Shown here: one piece after another, positions 16,150 to 22,154 of the stretch
How the letters are laid out: the number at the start of each line of letters is the position of its first letter
Position numbering within the stretch: position 1 is the stretch's first letter
Assembly: GCA_004376375.1 (NCBI GenBank)
Contig: SOJX01000032.1
Location: 1-32,452, forward strand
Length of the DNA: 32,452 bases
Direction: 5' to 3'
Source: Planctomycetota bacterium
Lineage (GTDB): Bacteria; Planctomycetota; E44-bin39
Notes under the pieces: generated by a model
Told to the model about the DNA's origin: nothing
The model's database searches: none
What the model saw: only the letters and a program-made list of their open reading frames with translations
Translations under genes and position numbers: made by a program

Positions 16150-16250
16150 CCCGCCGCGGCAAGCGCGGCGGCTTCACGAAGATTTGCCGATGGCAGTTTA
16201 TTTGTGAAGCCGTGCCGCTTGCGGCACGGGTAGTACGCGAAGCCCATTAG
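16150..16250. repeat. about 100-base hairpin repeat, copy B
   Basis: Nearly identical to 15737-15835 apart from the centre and last bases. A 21-base segment just after it (within 16248-16268, containing AAAAGACCCACGACCCGG) recurs inverted at about 20056-20077. Confidence 0.88.
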
Positions 16251-16317
16251 AAAAGACCCACGACCCGGTATCCTGTACTTCTTCTTCCGTTATTCCCGCG
16301 CAGCCGCGGAAAATCCA

Positions 16318-16345
16318 TTGCATGGCAATCCGGCCTGATTATAAT
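16318..16345 (+). promoter_or_regulatory. promoter TTGCAT-N16-TATAAT, near-leaderless
   Basis: The -10 at 16340-16345 ends only 11 bases before the ATG at 16357, so the leader would be about 5 bases. Confidence 0.6.
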
Positions 16346-16356
16346 ATAAAACAGAA

Positions 16357-16746
16357 ATGGATTTTATACAGGCAATACTCATCACCCTTATCCTTGTCTA
16401 TGTTGCCCTCTGGCTCGTTCATGCGGGCCGGACCACCTTTGTCATGTTGCGCGTTGAAAGGACTGAAAGGGAAAAGAAAATCTACACGAAGACTTCTGTA
16501 ATACATACTTATTTCCACGCGTCTCTACTGGTATTATCGGTTATAACATTTATCATACTCAGGTATGTAATCCTCAGAGAGTTGCCTTTTGAAGTGTCCC
16601 TGACGGCTCAACTGACCCTGTTCGCTTCCCTCGGTATTACTGTAACCGCGTTCATGGGCATTTTCATTCAGAAATCTACAGCCGGAAAGGTGCTCAGTTC
16701 TGTTTTCTTCCCTTTGGCTGTATTGGTTATGCTGATATTCAGATAA
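16357..16746 (+). CDS. four-helix membrane protein of unknown function
   Basis: The 129-residue product has four predicted membrane helices: about 4-22 (FIQAILITLILVYVALWLV), 52-70 (YFHASLLVLSVITFIILRYV), 80-102 (SLTAQLTLFASLGITVTAFM) and 110-128 (VLSSVFFPLAVLVMLIF). A charged loop RVERTEREKKIYTK lies between the first two. There is no Shine-Dalgarno; the promoter suggests a near-leaderless message. Base composition is more A/T-rich than the large genes. Family not recognised. Confidence 0.7.
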   Translation: MDFIQAILITLILVYVALWLVHAGRTTFVMLRVERTEREKKIYTKTSVIHTYFHASLLVLSVITFIILRYVILRELPFEVSLTAQLTLFASLGITVTAFMGIFIQKSTAGKVLSSVFFPLAVLVMLIFR

Positions 16747-16769
16747 TCGAAAATCGTAAACTCCTGAAG

Positions 16770-16835
16770 AAGTACCGAGTCCCGAGTACCGGGAAAAGTT
16801 GACAAGGAAACAAGGGAACAAGTTAATAAGGAAAA
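16770..16835. repeat. heptamer GAGTACC array and octamer AAGGGAAC array
   Basis: Three GAGTACC/GAGTCCC units (16770-16793) are followed by octamers AAGGAAAC, AAGGGAAC, AAGTTAAT, AAGGAAAA. They lie between convergent membrane-protein genes. Confidence 0.75.
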
Positions 16836-16869
16836 TCCAAAGCCCTCAAGCGCGGATTGTGCAGATAAA

Positions 16870-17331
16870 TCAGAACAACATTAATCCAAGAATCACAACA
16901 AGAACTATCGAAATACAAACTGCGGAGATTAAAATGAATGTCTGGGCAGTTCCGGTCAGTATCAATTCCCGTATACTTGCCGGTTTATCTTTTCTTGAAA
17001 AAAGCCAGTATCCCGCACCACCGCCGGCGATTCCGCCGGCTAAAGTGGTTAGCGCGGTGATAACTACAGTTGCAATATCGTCGTCGATGACAGGCACACC
17101 GCTGCCGTACATGACTGCATACCGAAGCGCACCATAGGAAATCGCAGCTCCGGTGAGCATGAGCAGCAACGATATTGAAATCACGCCCAGCGAGCGTTTC
17201 TTGGAAAGGCCTTTGCGCCTGTGGAGATACAGAACAGCAAGAAAAACTCCGGCAATTATTCCAATGATGCATGCGATTGGAATTCCCAATATCAGGAAAA
17301 CGTCCTGCCCGCTTAAATTAATCCCATGCAT
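16870..17331 (-). CDS. multi-helix membrane protein of unknown function
   Basis: The ATG at 17331 is preferred over the GTG at 17343, because GTGGAGGT then serves as Shine-Dalgarno. The product has 153 residues. Hydrophobic helices lie at about 10-35 (VFLILGIPIACIIGIIAGVF), 50-70, 80-110 (VVITALTTLAGGIAGGGAGY) and 128-153 (TFILISAVCISIVLVVILGL), with a short basic loop HRRKGLSKKRS after the first. Promoter TTGCAC-N16-TACAAT lies 30 bases upstream. The 13-mer CGCGGATTGTGCA occurs at both ends of the gene (16851-16863 and 17377-17389). Not recognised. Confidence 0.72.
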   Translation of the reverse strand: MHGINLSGQDVFLILGIPIACIIGIIAGVFLAVLYLHRRKGLSKKRSLGVISISLLLMLTGAAISYGALRYAVMYGSGVPVIDDDIATVVITALTTLAGGIAGGGAGYWLFSRKDKPASIRELILTGTAQTFILISAVCISIVLVVILGLMLF

Positions 17332-17361
17332 CCAGACCTCCACTGAACATCCATCACTTAT

Positions 17362-17389
17362 ATTGTACAGCCAGACGCGGATTGTGCAA
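17362..17389 (-). promoter_or_regulatory. promoter TTGCAC-N16-TACAAT
   Basis: The -35 is at 17389-17384 and the -10 at 17367-17362. It has the same two hexamers and spacing as the promoter of the lipoprotein gene at 9364. Confidence 0.65.
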
Positions 17390-17400
17390 GCGGGGGGGAA

Positions 17401-17499
17401 TAAAGTATGAAGTATGAATTATGAAGGATGAATTGTTAGCCGCGCCGCTTGCGGCGCGCTAAATTGTAGGGGCGAGAACACGCGCCCCCGCGCCTGCCC
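17401..17499. repeat. heptamer array AAGTATG, palindrome and AGGGGC hairpin
   Basis: Four to five AAGTATG-type units (17402-17434) are followed by TTAGC-CGCGCCGCTTGCGGCGCG-CTAA (17436-17463) and an AGGGGC...GCCC element (17466-17499). They fill the left part of the 445-base gap between the genes starting at 17331 (minus) and 17777 (plus). Confidence 0.85.
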
Positions 17500-17596
17500 G
17501 AAAATGAAACCGGGCAACCGCAGGGGATTACATCTGGAAGCGCGCCATGCCTCAACCGCTCCGGCCTGTTTTCTGAGCGTGTTTCGATTTTATCCC

Positions 17597-17625
17597 TTGA
17601 CACATACCGCCTTATGTGCTATGTT
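17597..17625 (+). promoter_or_regulatory. promoter-like TTGACA-N17-TATGTT with no gene directly after it
   Basis: A perfect -35 at ideal spacing from TATGTT. Downstream there is a GGGCATTGCCC hairpin and then a second promoter at 17715. It could start a small RNA or a long leader for the gene at 17777. Confidence 0.45.
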
Positions 17626-17714
17626 GCTGTGTCGCGGCGGGGCATTGCCCGGTTGGCAAGCGGCCGCAAATTTATTAGGAAACCCCCAATAGCCTGTCAT
17701 ACAATTCCACGTTA

Positions 17715-17743
17715 TTGTCAAACCCGTTGTTTGTATATATATG
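17715..17743 (+). promoter_or_regulatory. promoter TTGTCA-N17-TATATG
   Basis: Five of six -35 bases match the consensus, at ideal spacing. The -10 ends 33 bases before the GTG at 17777. Confidence 0.5.
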
Positions 17744-17776
17744 TGTAATAGTTGATGGTGAAGAGAGTGAAAAGTA

Positions 17777-17944
17777 GTGAGGAAGAGAATTGGGCTGCTT
17801 ATTAAGGAAGAAAAGGCTCTGGTGCTTAACGGACGCGTTATGGATGCCATTTCGCACTACGCCAACAGAACCGGCCAAACTCTGAATTACACCAGGATAG
17901 CAGTTTACAGCTGGCTTAAAAGCAGGGAAGCATCCAGGCCCTAG
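17777..17944 (+). CDS. small putative helix-turn-helix protein (55 residues)
   Basis: A short frame begins at GTG 17777, since an in-frame TGA lies at 17768-17770. The protein is basic and helical: residues 22-30 (MDAISHYAN) and 36-50 (TLNYTRIAVYSWLKS), ending in REASRP. The spacing A..RTG....I.VYSWLKS....P recalls Cro/XRE-type DNA-binding domains, where the second helix ends in a WL pair. This is weak similarity judged by eye. A promoter lies 33 bases upstream, only a poor ribosome-binding site is seen, and the stop codon lies inside a perfect hairpin. It could also be the remnant of a longer regulator. Confidence 0.45.
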   Translation: MRKRIGLLIKEEKALVLNGRVMDAISHYANRTGQTLNYTRIAVYSWLKSREASRP

Positions 17945-17953
17945 GCCTGGTTT
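17934..17953 (+). terminator. hairpin across the stop codon of the small gene
   Basis: CCAGGCC-CTA-GGCCTGG, a perfect 7-base stem, followed by only TTT. It may be a weak terminator or a translation-linked hairpin. Confidence 0.45.
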
Positions 17954-17961
17954 CGGTAAAT

Positions 17962-18026
17962 ATATGCGATAGTTCGCATATTGTATAGAGCACGCAAGGA
18001 AGTGTACGGTCCACTATATAGGACCG
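17962..18026 (+). promoter_or_regulatory. structured leader of the RRM gene
   Basis: Two inverted repeats lie upstream of the RRM gene: ATATGCGA-TAGT-TCGCATAT (17962-17981, operator-like or a hairpin) and CGGTCC-ACTATATA-GGACCG (about 18007-18026). A leader of about 100 bases with hairpins is common for cold-shock-type RNA-binding protein genes. No convincing -35/-10 pair was found. Confidence 0.4.
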
Positions 18027-18101
18027 GGTTGATTTGGCAGATTGCGTTCGCTCATTTACTTCTCAAGCCAGATCAACTCCGTAAAACGAAAGTGGAGACT
18101 T

Positions 18102-18404
18102 ATGAAGAAACTGTACGTAGGGAATCTGTCGTACGAGACGACGGAAGACGGCCTCAGGACGATGTTCGAGGAGCACGGCGAAGTTCTTTCGGTCGCTGTT
18201 ATCACCGATCGCGAGACCGGGCGCTCCAAAGGTTTCGCCTTTATCGAGATGGCCGACGACTCAGCCGCGCAGGCAGCGCAGGAAGCCATCGACGGAAAGG
18301 AAGTCGAAGGCCGTAACCTCAAGGTTAACGAAGCCCGCCCGAGAGAGAACCGCGGCGGTGGTGGTGGTGGAAGACGCGGCGGTGGCGGCGGCGGACGCTG
18401 GTAA
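18102..18404 (+). CDS. RRM-type RNA-binding protein with Gly/Arg-rich tail
   Basis: The start at ATG 18102 has GGAG 5 bases upstream, giving 100 residues; a longer frame from 18042 is not protein-like. The single RNA recognition motif (1-80) has RNP2 LYVGNL at residues 4-9 and RNP1 SKGFAFIEM at about 42-50, including the aromatic residues that stack on RNA. The tail (about 84-100) is Gly/Arg-rich and ends in GGRW. Such bacterial glycine-rich RRM proteins bind single-stranded RNA and are often cold-induced. The gene has its own structured leader and terminator. Confidence 0.93.
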   Translation: MKKLYVGNLSYETTEDGLRTMFEEHGEVLSVAVITDRETGRSKGFAFIEMADDSAAQAAQEAIDGKEVEGRNLKVNEARPRENRGGGGGGRRGGGGGGRW

Positions 18405-18430
18405 GCGACTGCAGCAGTACATCAAGCTGA

Positions 18431-18460
18431 AAAGGGGCGGACCCATGTGTCCGCCCTTTA
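18431..18460 (+). terminator. rho-independent terminator of the RRM gene
   Basis: GGGCGGAC and GTCCGCCC form an 8-base stem with a 6-base loop, flanked by AAA and TTT. It begins 27 bases past the stop. Confidence 0.82.
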
Positions 18461-18465
18461 AAATG

Positions 18466-18601
18466 TAGGGGCACAAAACAGGCGCGCTGCCGTGCCCGTT
18501 TCTTAATATGCTATTCCTTATGAAGGCCCCAAAGGGGCTGTGATATAGTAGCGCTGTTTTCAGGGCCAGGTTTGCATGTTAGCCGCGCCGCTTGCGGCGC
18601 G
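18466..18601. repeat. AGGGGC hairpin repeat and 19-base palindrome
   Basis: An AGGGGC...TGCCCG element (18466-18501) resembles 9149-9175 and 17466-17499. CCGCGCCGCTTGCGGCGCG at 18583-18601 is the fourth exact copy of the 19-base palindrome. Confidence 0.75.
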
Positions 18602-18647
18602 CGTAATAAATACCGCCGCCCTAGGTAAAATGCCCTAAATGAAACAA

Positions 18648-18707
18648 CGCTTTGGCATGATTTTCTGCGGCGCGCGAAGCGCGCATGCAAAAATTCATGC
18701 CAAAGCG
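18648..18707. repeat. 60-base hairpin with perfect 13-base inverted ends
   Basis: CGCTTTGGCATGA (18648-18660) and TCATGCCAAAGCG (18695-18707) are perfect complements. The 34 bases between fold again as TTTT..GC.GCGCGC-GAA-GCGCGC..GC.AAAA. It lies in a 649-base gap (18405-19053) with no gene. Confidence 0.85.
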
Positions 18708-18788
18708 CATCTGTTATATGCAACCCCCATTCCCCAGGATTCACACTCTGGGCTATCATGCTCCGCGGGAATGACGGAAATAACAAAC

Positions 18789-18808
18789 CCGGCGAGTAAA
18801 CTCGCCGG
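18789..18808. repeat. CCGGCGAG hairpin
   Basis: A perfect 8-base stem with loop TAAA, followed by an A/T-rich stretch. It could act as a terminator, but no gene is clearly served by it. Confidence 0.5.
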
Positions 18809-18910
18809 CTAATTATAATTTCTTATTTATTTCCTCCGCTGGCGCGGAGTTTGCCGCGCGTAATCGCGCGTGCAAAATCCGTGACAGCGGCTGACCGCAA
18901 TCGAAAATCA

Positions 18911-18952
18911 ATATGACTCAAGACTCCGGAATCAAGACTCACGACTCATTCC
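18911..18952. repeat. heptamer array, unit GACTCAN
   Basis: Five consecutive units: GACTCAA, GACTCCG, GAATCAA, GACTCAC, GACTCAT. Confidence 0.85.
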
Positions 18953-19053
18953 GCTGACGGGTCCGACAAAAATTTTCTCCCAAAGACGCGGTTAAAAATC
19001 AATCCTGGATTCCGAGCTCCGGCTTCCGCGGGAATGACGGGGAAAGAAGTCGT

Positions 19054-19932
19054 TTACTTCCGTTTCCCGTCGGGTTTCTTCCTGTTTTCCTGAGATATCC
19101 CTTTCAGGTAGTCCTCGAACAGACCGGGATGTTCTCCATCCAGCCGGATAAACGGTTGGCCAATACCACCCTTCGGCCCTTCGTACTTTCGACCGCTGAC
19201 CGACCACCTGTATACAGCCTCCGGTTTTACTTTGGCTGTCTTTTCATCAACGACCGGACCCACTGAAATGTCGAATATGCCCGGCGTGCCTGTCTCAACC
19301 AGCTCCCAGGACCACTCTTCGATATCATCTTTGGAATTGTTATAAGCCACGCGCAATAGCGGCTTTTTTGCTCTCGTAATCGGCAGCACATGCAGGATGT
19401 CGCCATATACTCTGGAGTCCGGTAGGCCACTGGGTATTACCTCGACGTTGTCGATGATCCCGTCGTTATTGACGTCTTCAAATGCGCCTTCAATCACGTT
19501 GGCGCCCCGGTAGTATCGGAAGGTTTCCCCGGTGTGATCTATCAACTCGATATGTCCTTTGGCCTTCCCCTTGGGATCATGCCTGCCTTCCTCGAAAACT
19601 GCGAAAATCGGCAGTCCGTTACGCTGGGGGCATCGAACAATATGCTTCACCGGGTCATCAAAATACTTCTTTATCTCAACAACGATGCGGCAGGCGCCGA
19701 TCGCAAGATTGTCATTCGATGATTTGAGCCATGTGGTAACATGGGGCAATGCTTTCTCACCCTTCGCTGCCACAGCTTTGATCGCAGCGGCGCGGATGGC
19801 AGCATCATCAGATTTAATCCTTCGCTCCTGCACTATGAACCAGAGCGGCTCGTAGAGGAATAACCCCACGATGAGGAACGCGAAGACTGCGACAACGGCG
19901 ATAGCGAGTTTCAGATTAAAACCGATCTTCAT
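19054..19932 (-). CDS. membrane-anchored HEAT-like protein with a Ca-binding-type loop
   Basis: This 292-residue protein has one N-terminal membrane helix (about 9-28, LAIAVVAVFAFLIVGLFLYE), then a short HEAT-like helical stretch (AAIRAAAIKAVAAKGEKALP). A beta-rich domain follows from about 100. It contains DVNNDGIIDNVEV, the D-x-N-x-D-G-x-x-D pattern of dockerin/EF-hand-type calcium loops. The bulk should lie outside the cytoplasm. There is no Shine-Dalgarno, and the -10 ends only 8 bases before the ATG, so the message is probably leaderless. A dRS3-like element follows the gene. Family not recognised. Confidence 0.75.
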   Translation of the reverse strand: MKIGFNLKLAIAVVAVFAFLIVGLFLYEPLWFIVQERRIKSDDAAIRAAAIKAVAAKGEKALPHVTTWLKSSNDNLAIGACRIVVEIKKYFDDPVKHIVRCPQRNGLPIFAVFEEGRHDPKGKAKGHIELIDHTGETFRYYRGANVIEGAFEDVNNDGIIDNVEVIPSGLPDSRVYGDILHVLPITRAKKPLLRVAYNNSKDDIEEWSWELVETGTPGIFDISVGPVVDEKTAKVKPEAVYRWSVSGRKYEGPKGGIGQPFIRLDGEHPGLFEDYLKGISQENRKKPDGKRK

Positions 19933-19940
19933 AATTTCTG

Positions 19941-19968
19941 ATTATATACGTGAATCCGTTTTTTTCAA
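19941..19968 (-). promoter_or_regulatory. promoter TTGAAA-N16-TATAAT, leaderless arrangement
   Basis: The -35 is at 19968-19963 and the -10 at 19946-19941, with the ATG at 19932. Transcription would begin within about 2 bases of the start codon. Confidence 0.6.
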
Positions 19969-20007
19969 CCAGCATCATTAATCACGGGTCCCGAGTTGTG
20001 GCAAAAT

Positions 20008-20077
20008 AAGGGGTAAAGCAATAAGGTAACAGGGGAATAAGGAAAATGAGCCCCGAGTCCCGGGTCGTGGGTCTTTT
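20008..20077. repeat. tandem arrays AGGGGAATA-type and CCGAGTC heptamers
   Basis: AAGGNAA-type units (20008-20045) are followed by heptamers CCCCGAG, TCCCGGG, TCGTGGG (20047-20068). The end segment is an inverted match to about 16248-16268. Confidence 0.7.
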
Positions 20078-20120
20078 CTAAAGAGCTACGCGCGGTATCA
20101 ATCCTGGATTCCGGCCAATA

Positions 20121-21116
20121 TCAGTCCTTTAATTTTCCCTTGGCGTGATCGTAGAAGTACTTGGCAAGCGCGGCGAGGTCTTTGTCTTCTATCGATCTCA
20201 AGCGCTTTTTAAGGATGGATAGTATACGGGAGATGAAAGCTTTATAATCCTTTATATCTTTCGACATCCTCTTTATATCGTGATCGCACTGGCTGTATTG
20301 CCCCCACCATCCGGTGGCCTTTTTCCTCTTGAGCCTAACCATTTTTTTCTGCAACTTCCTGCACTCTTTGCGGTATTCCTCCTGCTTCCCCTTCATTATC
20401 AAAACCGCTGCATAACCCGGAACGGTCTCTTCAAAAGTATCAAACTTGACTTCCTTTTCATCAAAAGCATCGGCGATGTCAACACTTCCGGCGAGCATGC
20501 GGGATTGTCCAAATAAAGGTGAATCGTCGAACCATTTATCGGGCGCGCTCTTGAATTTCTCGCTAAACTCTCCATCCAGAAAGTCAACACTCGCTTTACT
20601 CTCCAAACGGAGAAGCGCCGCTGCAGACACAATCCGAACGAGGTAATCAGAATCGCTGCTGTGTATATCCCGCAGGAGGTCGTTGTCGTCCTCCTTGCTC
20701 GCCTTTCGGGTTTCCTTTATGTCAAATTTCTTGGGTTTCTCTTTTTCCTCGTCTTCTTTTTTCGATTCCTCTTCCCCGGGCTCTTCCTTGATCTCTTCTT
20801 TGGGCTTTTTGGGGGGCTTTTCGGGGAGTTTAGCCCCACCTGTATAATCGCGCATGAAGACGCTGGCCTTGGCCGTTTCGTCCGCTTTCAGGGTGATTTC
20901 CATTTCCTGTTCATCATAACCCTCGGCCACAACGGAAAACTTTATTTTCCCCAAAGGCAGGTTGGTGATTAACTCGTTTGTCTTTCCGACTACGAAGCCG
21001 TTTACTTTTACCTTCCCATCGACGTCGCATTTAACGAAGAGTTTCCCCTCCCACGCGAACGCTGGAACTGTAAATAGTAAAAGAAAAACGACTGCGGCAA
21101 TTTGAAATCGTGACAT
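20121..21116 (-). CDS. secreted PEGA-domain protein
   Basis: The ATG at 21116 gives 331 residues beginning with a clear signal peptide (MSRFQIAAVVFLLLFTVPAF-A). The longer frame from 21152 would start upstream of the predicted transcription start and is rejected. A PEGA domain lies at about 24-88, with VKCDVDGKVKVNGFVVGKT and VVAEGYDEQEMEITLK, the surface-layer-like fold often found in envelope proteins. A Lys/Glu-rich linker (about 91-132) and a charged helical domain (about 145-331), one part of it HEAT-like, follow. GGGGG 7 bases before the ATG is a partial ribosome-binding site. Partner and role unknown. Confidence 0.82.
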   Translation of the reverse strand: MSRFQIAAVVFLLLFTVPAFAWEGKLFVKCDVDGKVKVNGFVVGKTNELITNLPLGKIKFSVVAEGYDEQEMEITLKADETAKASVFMRDYTGGAKLPEKPPKKPKEEIKEEPGEEESKKEDEEKEKPKKFDIKETRKASKEDDNDLLRDIHSSDSDYLVRIVSAAALLRLESKASVDFLDGEFSEKFKSAPDKWFDDSPLFGQSRMLAGSVDIADAFDEKEVKFDTFEETVPGYAAVLIMKGKQEEYRKECRKLQKKMVRLKRKKATGWWGQYSQCDHDIKRMSKDIKDYKAFISRILSILKKRLRSIEDKDLAALAKYFYDHAKGKLKD

Positions 21117-21153
21117 GATAAACCCCCGGATCAAAGAGGTATACACTGCCATT

Positions 21154-21181
21154 ATTCTACATATCCTGAGGTGTTTTGCAA
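21154..21181 (-). promoter_or_regulatory. promoter TTGCAA-N16-TAGAAT
   Basis: The -35 is at 21181-21176 and the -10 at 21159-21154, 37 bases before the ATG at 21116. Confidence 0.6.
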
Positions 21182-21278
21182 GTATATGCTAACTCCAATC
21201 AACACATCCTCAACCGTAGTCCATGATGCAACAAGGGCAAGCCGCCGGGTCCGACAGAATTTTCCGCCCCGAGAAAAG

Positions 21279-21430
21279 TAATAAGGGAACAAGGGAACAA
21301 GGGAATAAGGAAAATCACAAATCGAAAATCGAAAATCGCTGAAGAAGTACCGAGTACCGAGTACCGAGTAACGAGTAACGAGTAACGAGAATTTTATTTT
21401 CATAATTCATAATTTTGAATTCATAATTCG
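21279..21430. repeat. series of short tandem arrays
   Basis: AAGGGAACA octamers (21279-21312), AAATCGA heptamers (21313-21333), GAGTACC/GAGTAAC heptamers (21338-21389) and ATAATTC-type units (21395-21430). The GAGTACC array is inverted relative to the GGAACTC array at 22019-22076. Confidence 0.85.
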
Positions 21431-21432
21431 AC

Positions 21433-21452
21433 CCTGTAATTTTTACACAGTC
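21433..21452. repeat. 20-base repeat resembling an insertion-sequence end
   Basis: CCTGTAATTTTTACACAGTC, repeated exactly at 24637-24656. Its complement begins GACTGTGTAAAAATT, which recalls terminal repeats of IS256-type elements. No transposase is next to either copy. Confidence 0.6.
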
Positions 21453-21908
21453 AACAAATTTAACAAAACTTAACAAAACTCGTGCCATAAGAAATCGGGG
21501 GTTACAAACCTCACACATTTGTCACAAAAAAAAGACGAATACCGTCTTTTCGCAACCGATACCACGCGATTGCGGCCGGATGCACCCCTTTACTCGACCG
21601 ATACAGGGGTTTAAAGGGGGTCTCAGAACCGAAAAAAGTCGCAATTTTCCGCAAAATATTACAAAACTTTTACACAAAAAAAACAACAGTGTGCCTGGAA
21701 GGCTACACCTTTAATTCACAATCTACCGGGAAAATCCGTTGGCAGAATTGGGGAAATCATAAAAATGAGACACCTGTTTTCTTCCCGGAATTCACCACGC
21801 CTTCCGGCGTGGTGCTTCCGGAAATTTTGCCCCGGATAGTTGCTGTTTTTATCCGGAAAAAGCTGAAAGATATCGGTCTGATATTCGTCAAAATAATAGA
21901 GTGTTTTC
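21453..21908. other. gene-poor stretch with hairpins, possible decayed element
   Basis: No convincing gene. It holds AAAAGACG-AATAC-CGTCTTTT (21530-21550, a possible two-way terminator), a longer inverted pair CCCCTTTA/TAAAGGGG, a TTTTACACA segment near 21668 resembling part of the 20-base repeat, and CCACGCC-TTCC-GGCGTGG near 21791-21808. A 79-codon frame (21689-21928) crosses this and is not protein-like. Confidence 0.45.
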
Positions 21909-22076
21909 GATTGCGGATTGAGAATTGAGTATTGAGAATTGAGAATTGAGTATTGAAAATTGAGTATAGGAAGAAATTATTAATTATCAATTTACAATTT
22001 TCAATTAACAATTGGATGACTCGGAACTCGGAACTCGGAACTCGATACTCGGAACTCGAAACTCGGTACTCGGTAC
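21909..22076. repeat. three consecutive heptamer arrays
   Basis: TTGAGAA/TTGAGTA units (about 21916-21966), ATTTACA/ATTATCA units (21975-22015) and GGAACTC/GATACTC/GGTACTC units (22019-22076, eight units). Confidence 0.93.
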
Positions 22077-22093
22077 TTGCATTGCAGTTGTCC

Positions 22094-22122
22094 TTGACAG
22101 CGGACGGACGTGCTGGTAGGAT
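22094..22122 (+). promoter_or_regulatory. promoter TTGACA-N17-TAGGAT
   Basis: A perfect -35; the -10 ends 32 bases before the ATG at 22155. The leader contains CCTGAT-T-ATCAGG. Confidence 0.55.
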
Positions 22123-22154
22123 TGCCCTGATTATCAGGCCTGAAAGGGACAGAC

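Noticed and set aside
17504..17692. 62-codon plus-strand frame
   Set aside because: It has no ribosome-binding site and runs through a promoter-like pair and a hairpin.
18033..18050. Sigma-54 -24/-12 promoter ahead of the RRM gene (TTGGCAGATTGCG)
   Set aside because: The GG and GC doublets are not at the required distance; the TTGC falls four bases too early.
21433..21452. LexA-type operator (CTG...CAG) in the 20-base repeat
   Set aside because: The spacing between CTG and CAG is 11 bases, not 10, and neither copy lies at a damage-response gene.
21689..21928. 79-codon plus-strand frame
   Set aside because: No ribosome-binding site or promoter; it contains a palindrome and ends in a heptamer array; composition is not protein-like.
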